Shown here in pieces: positions 43,050 to 43,561 of a stretch of 43,561 nt of DNA. Within the stretch, counting starts at the first letter, position 1. Every line of letters begins with the position of its first letter. Source of the stretch: a virus; IMG/VR virus record IMGVR_UViG_3300028423_000442, positions 1 to 43,561 of that record; one strand, 5' to 3'. Made by a program: the position numbers and the translations under genes. The notes beneath the pieces are model-generated. The model ran no database searches. It worked only from the letters and a program-made list of their open reading frames with translations, and was not told the origin of the DNA.

Positions 43050-43561
43050 AATCAACCGGCAAAACCCGAAGCATCTACATCCACCAGGAAGACTACGATT
43101 ACCTGGGGCGCATCGGCAACGGCTACGCTGACGGACTCAGGAAAGCCGTGGAGGCGCATAAGTGGTTGAGGGCGGCGAATGGTACTGGTGAGGGTGAAAA
43201 GGGCGTTAGAGGTGACGAGAGGGGGGGGGTCACAGAAATGAAGCATACACCGACGCCGTGGGCGTGGGCAGGAAACGACATTGAGGCCGGCGAATACGGA
43301 CAGACCGACGTAATGGCTCCAGAGGTAGCATGTGGAATGTATTGCCAAGGCGGTATGGTCGATCTGAACATCTCTCAGGATGACAAGGATTATATCGTCA
43401 AGGCGGTTAACTATCATGATCGGCTGGTTGAGGCTTTGCGCCAGACAACCGAAGAGCTTGCCGACGAGATCCAAGGGAAGTACAGCGAGGACGATCTCAA
43501 GTATCCGTCAATGCAACGCAGCTACCGTGCGGACATTGATCAAGTAAAAATCAACGAAGCA
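43046..43561 (+). CDS. Fused frame: ribbon-helix-helix-like protein plus MKHTPTPW-type protein (continues at 1-129)
   Basis: One open frame from ATG 43046 through the contig end to 129, 181 codons after removing the overlap. Residues 1-40 (TRSIYIHQEDYDYLGRIGN then ADGLRKAVEAHKW) look like a ribbon-helix-helix DNA-binding protein. Residues 65 on, MKHTPTPWAWAGNDIEAG, are a start typical of another small phage protein. The two parts are joined across a run of nine G (43221-43229). With eight G the first protein would end at a TGA overlapping the ATG of the second, the usual arrangement here. So this is probably two genes fused by a one-base insertion or sequencing error. Confidence 0.6.
   Translation, partial: MKSTGKTRSIYIHQEDYDYLGRIGNGYADGLRKAVEAHKWLRAANGTGEGEKGVRGDERGGVTEMKHTPTPWAWAGNDIEAGEYGQTDVMAPEVACGMYCQGGMVDLNISQDDKDYIVKAVNYHDRLVEALRQTTEELADEIQGKYSEDDLKYPSMQRSYRADIDQVKINEA
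43221..43229 (+). repeat. Nine-G homopolymer at a gene junction
   Basis: Nine consecutive G lie 9 bases before the ATG at 43238. Removing one G gives an upstream stop TGA at the ATGA overlap. It may be a sequencing error, a phase-variable tract, or a programmed slip site. Confidence 0.7.
43463..43561. repeat. Terminal direct repeat, right copy
   Basis: Identical to 1-99. It should be removed when the circular sequence is joined (unique length 43,462 bases). Confidence 0.95.

Noticed and set aside
1-43561. Integrase, attachment site or lysogeny module
   Set aside because: No tyrosine or serine recombinase motif was seen in any translated frame; the HTH genes are small and fit early control.
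1-43561. tRNA genes or CRISPR arrays
   Set aside because: No cloverleaf-like segment or regularly spaced repeat array was noticed. The only regular repeats are the iterons at 42543-42585, which lack spacers of CRISPR size. tRNAscan was not available.

Overview
The window is essentially a complete genome of a small tailed phage with a contractile tail (myovirus morphology), from a Gram-negative, probably gammaproteobacterial, host. Bases 1-99 are repeated exactly at 43463-43561, and one reading frame continues across the join. The contig is therefore best read as a circle of 43,462 bp with a 99-base assembly overlap. The Gram-negative assignment rests on a PagL-like lipid A deacylase, an M23 endopeptidase with lambda-type holin, and sigma70-like promoters. 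The host genus cannot be named from the sequence. No integrase, attachment site, CRISPR array or tRNA gene was seen, so the phage is probably virulent, or at least has no recognisable lysogeny module.

Layout. 1-129 and 42664-43561: the end and start of a small-gene early block. 180-325: a possible structured RNA ending in a terminator. 340-25597 (plus strand): the late region. It holds TerS/TerL, a DUF1073 portal, an SPP1 gp7/Mu F-like minor head protein, a Mom-like DNA-modification gene, a DUF2213 protease with nested scaffold, decoration protein and DUF2184 capsid, connector genes, DUF3383 sheath and DUF3277 tube, a possible moron cassette, frameshifted tail chaperones, tape measure, a Pam3-like baseplate set, fibre genes, and lysis genes. 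25594-28508 (minus strand): small accessory and regulatory genes. 28509-28657: divergent promoters. 28658-34466 (plus): an HTH regulator, an SF2 helicase carrying a nested endonuclease gene, a DNA methyltransferase, a DNA sliding clamp and a MazG-like protein. 34479-39769 (minus): a VRR-NUC nuclease, a second SF2 helicase, two PD-(D/E)XK nucleases, a DUF669 ssDNA-binding-like protein and a Sak4-like ATPase. 39770-39900: a second divergent control region. 39901-42309 (plus): a small HTH protein and a prim-pol/helicase. 42310-42663: a repeat-rich, AT-rich non-coding region that looks like a replication origin.

How it works together. Replication would be primed by the prim-pol protein at the iteron region, with the phage clamp presumably recruiting a host polymerase because none is encoded here. 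Recombination would use the Sak4, DUF669 and RecB-like proteins. DNA is protected by a methyltransferase and perhaps by Mom-type modification. Packaging is probably headful, since the sequence closes as a circle and no cos site was recognised.

Most notable. (1) An Endonuclease VII-type HNH gene lies wholly inside a helicase gene in another frame, while the helicase frame stays open across it. (2) Three homing-type endonuclease genes sit in one small genome; two of them share a C-terminal DNA-binding module despite unrelated catalytic domains. (3) The non-coding region at 42310-42663 carries eight iteron-like repeats and a 21-bp inverted repeat. (4) There are Mom-like and PagL-like genes. (5) A 9-G tract fuses what look like two separate genes.
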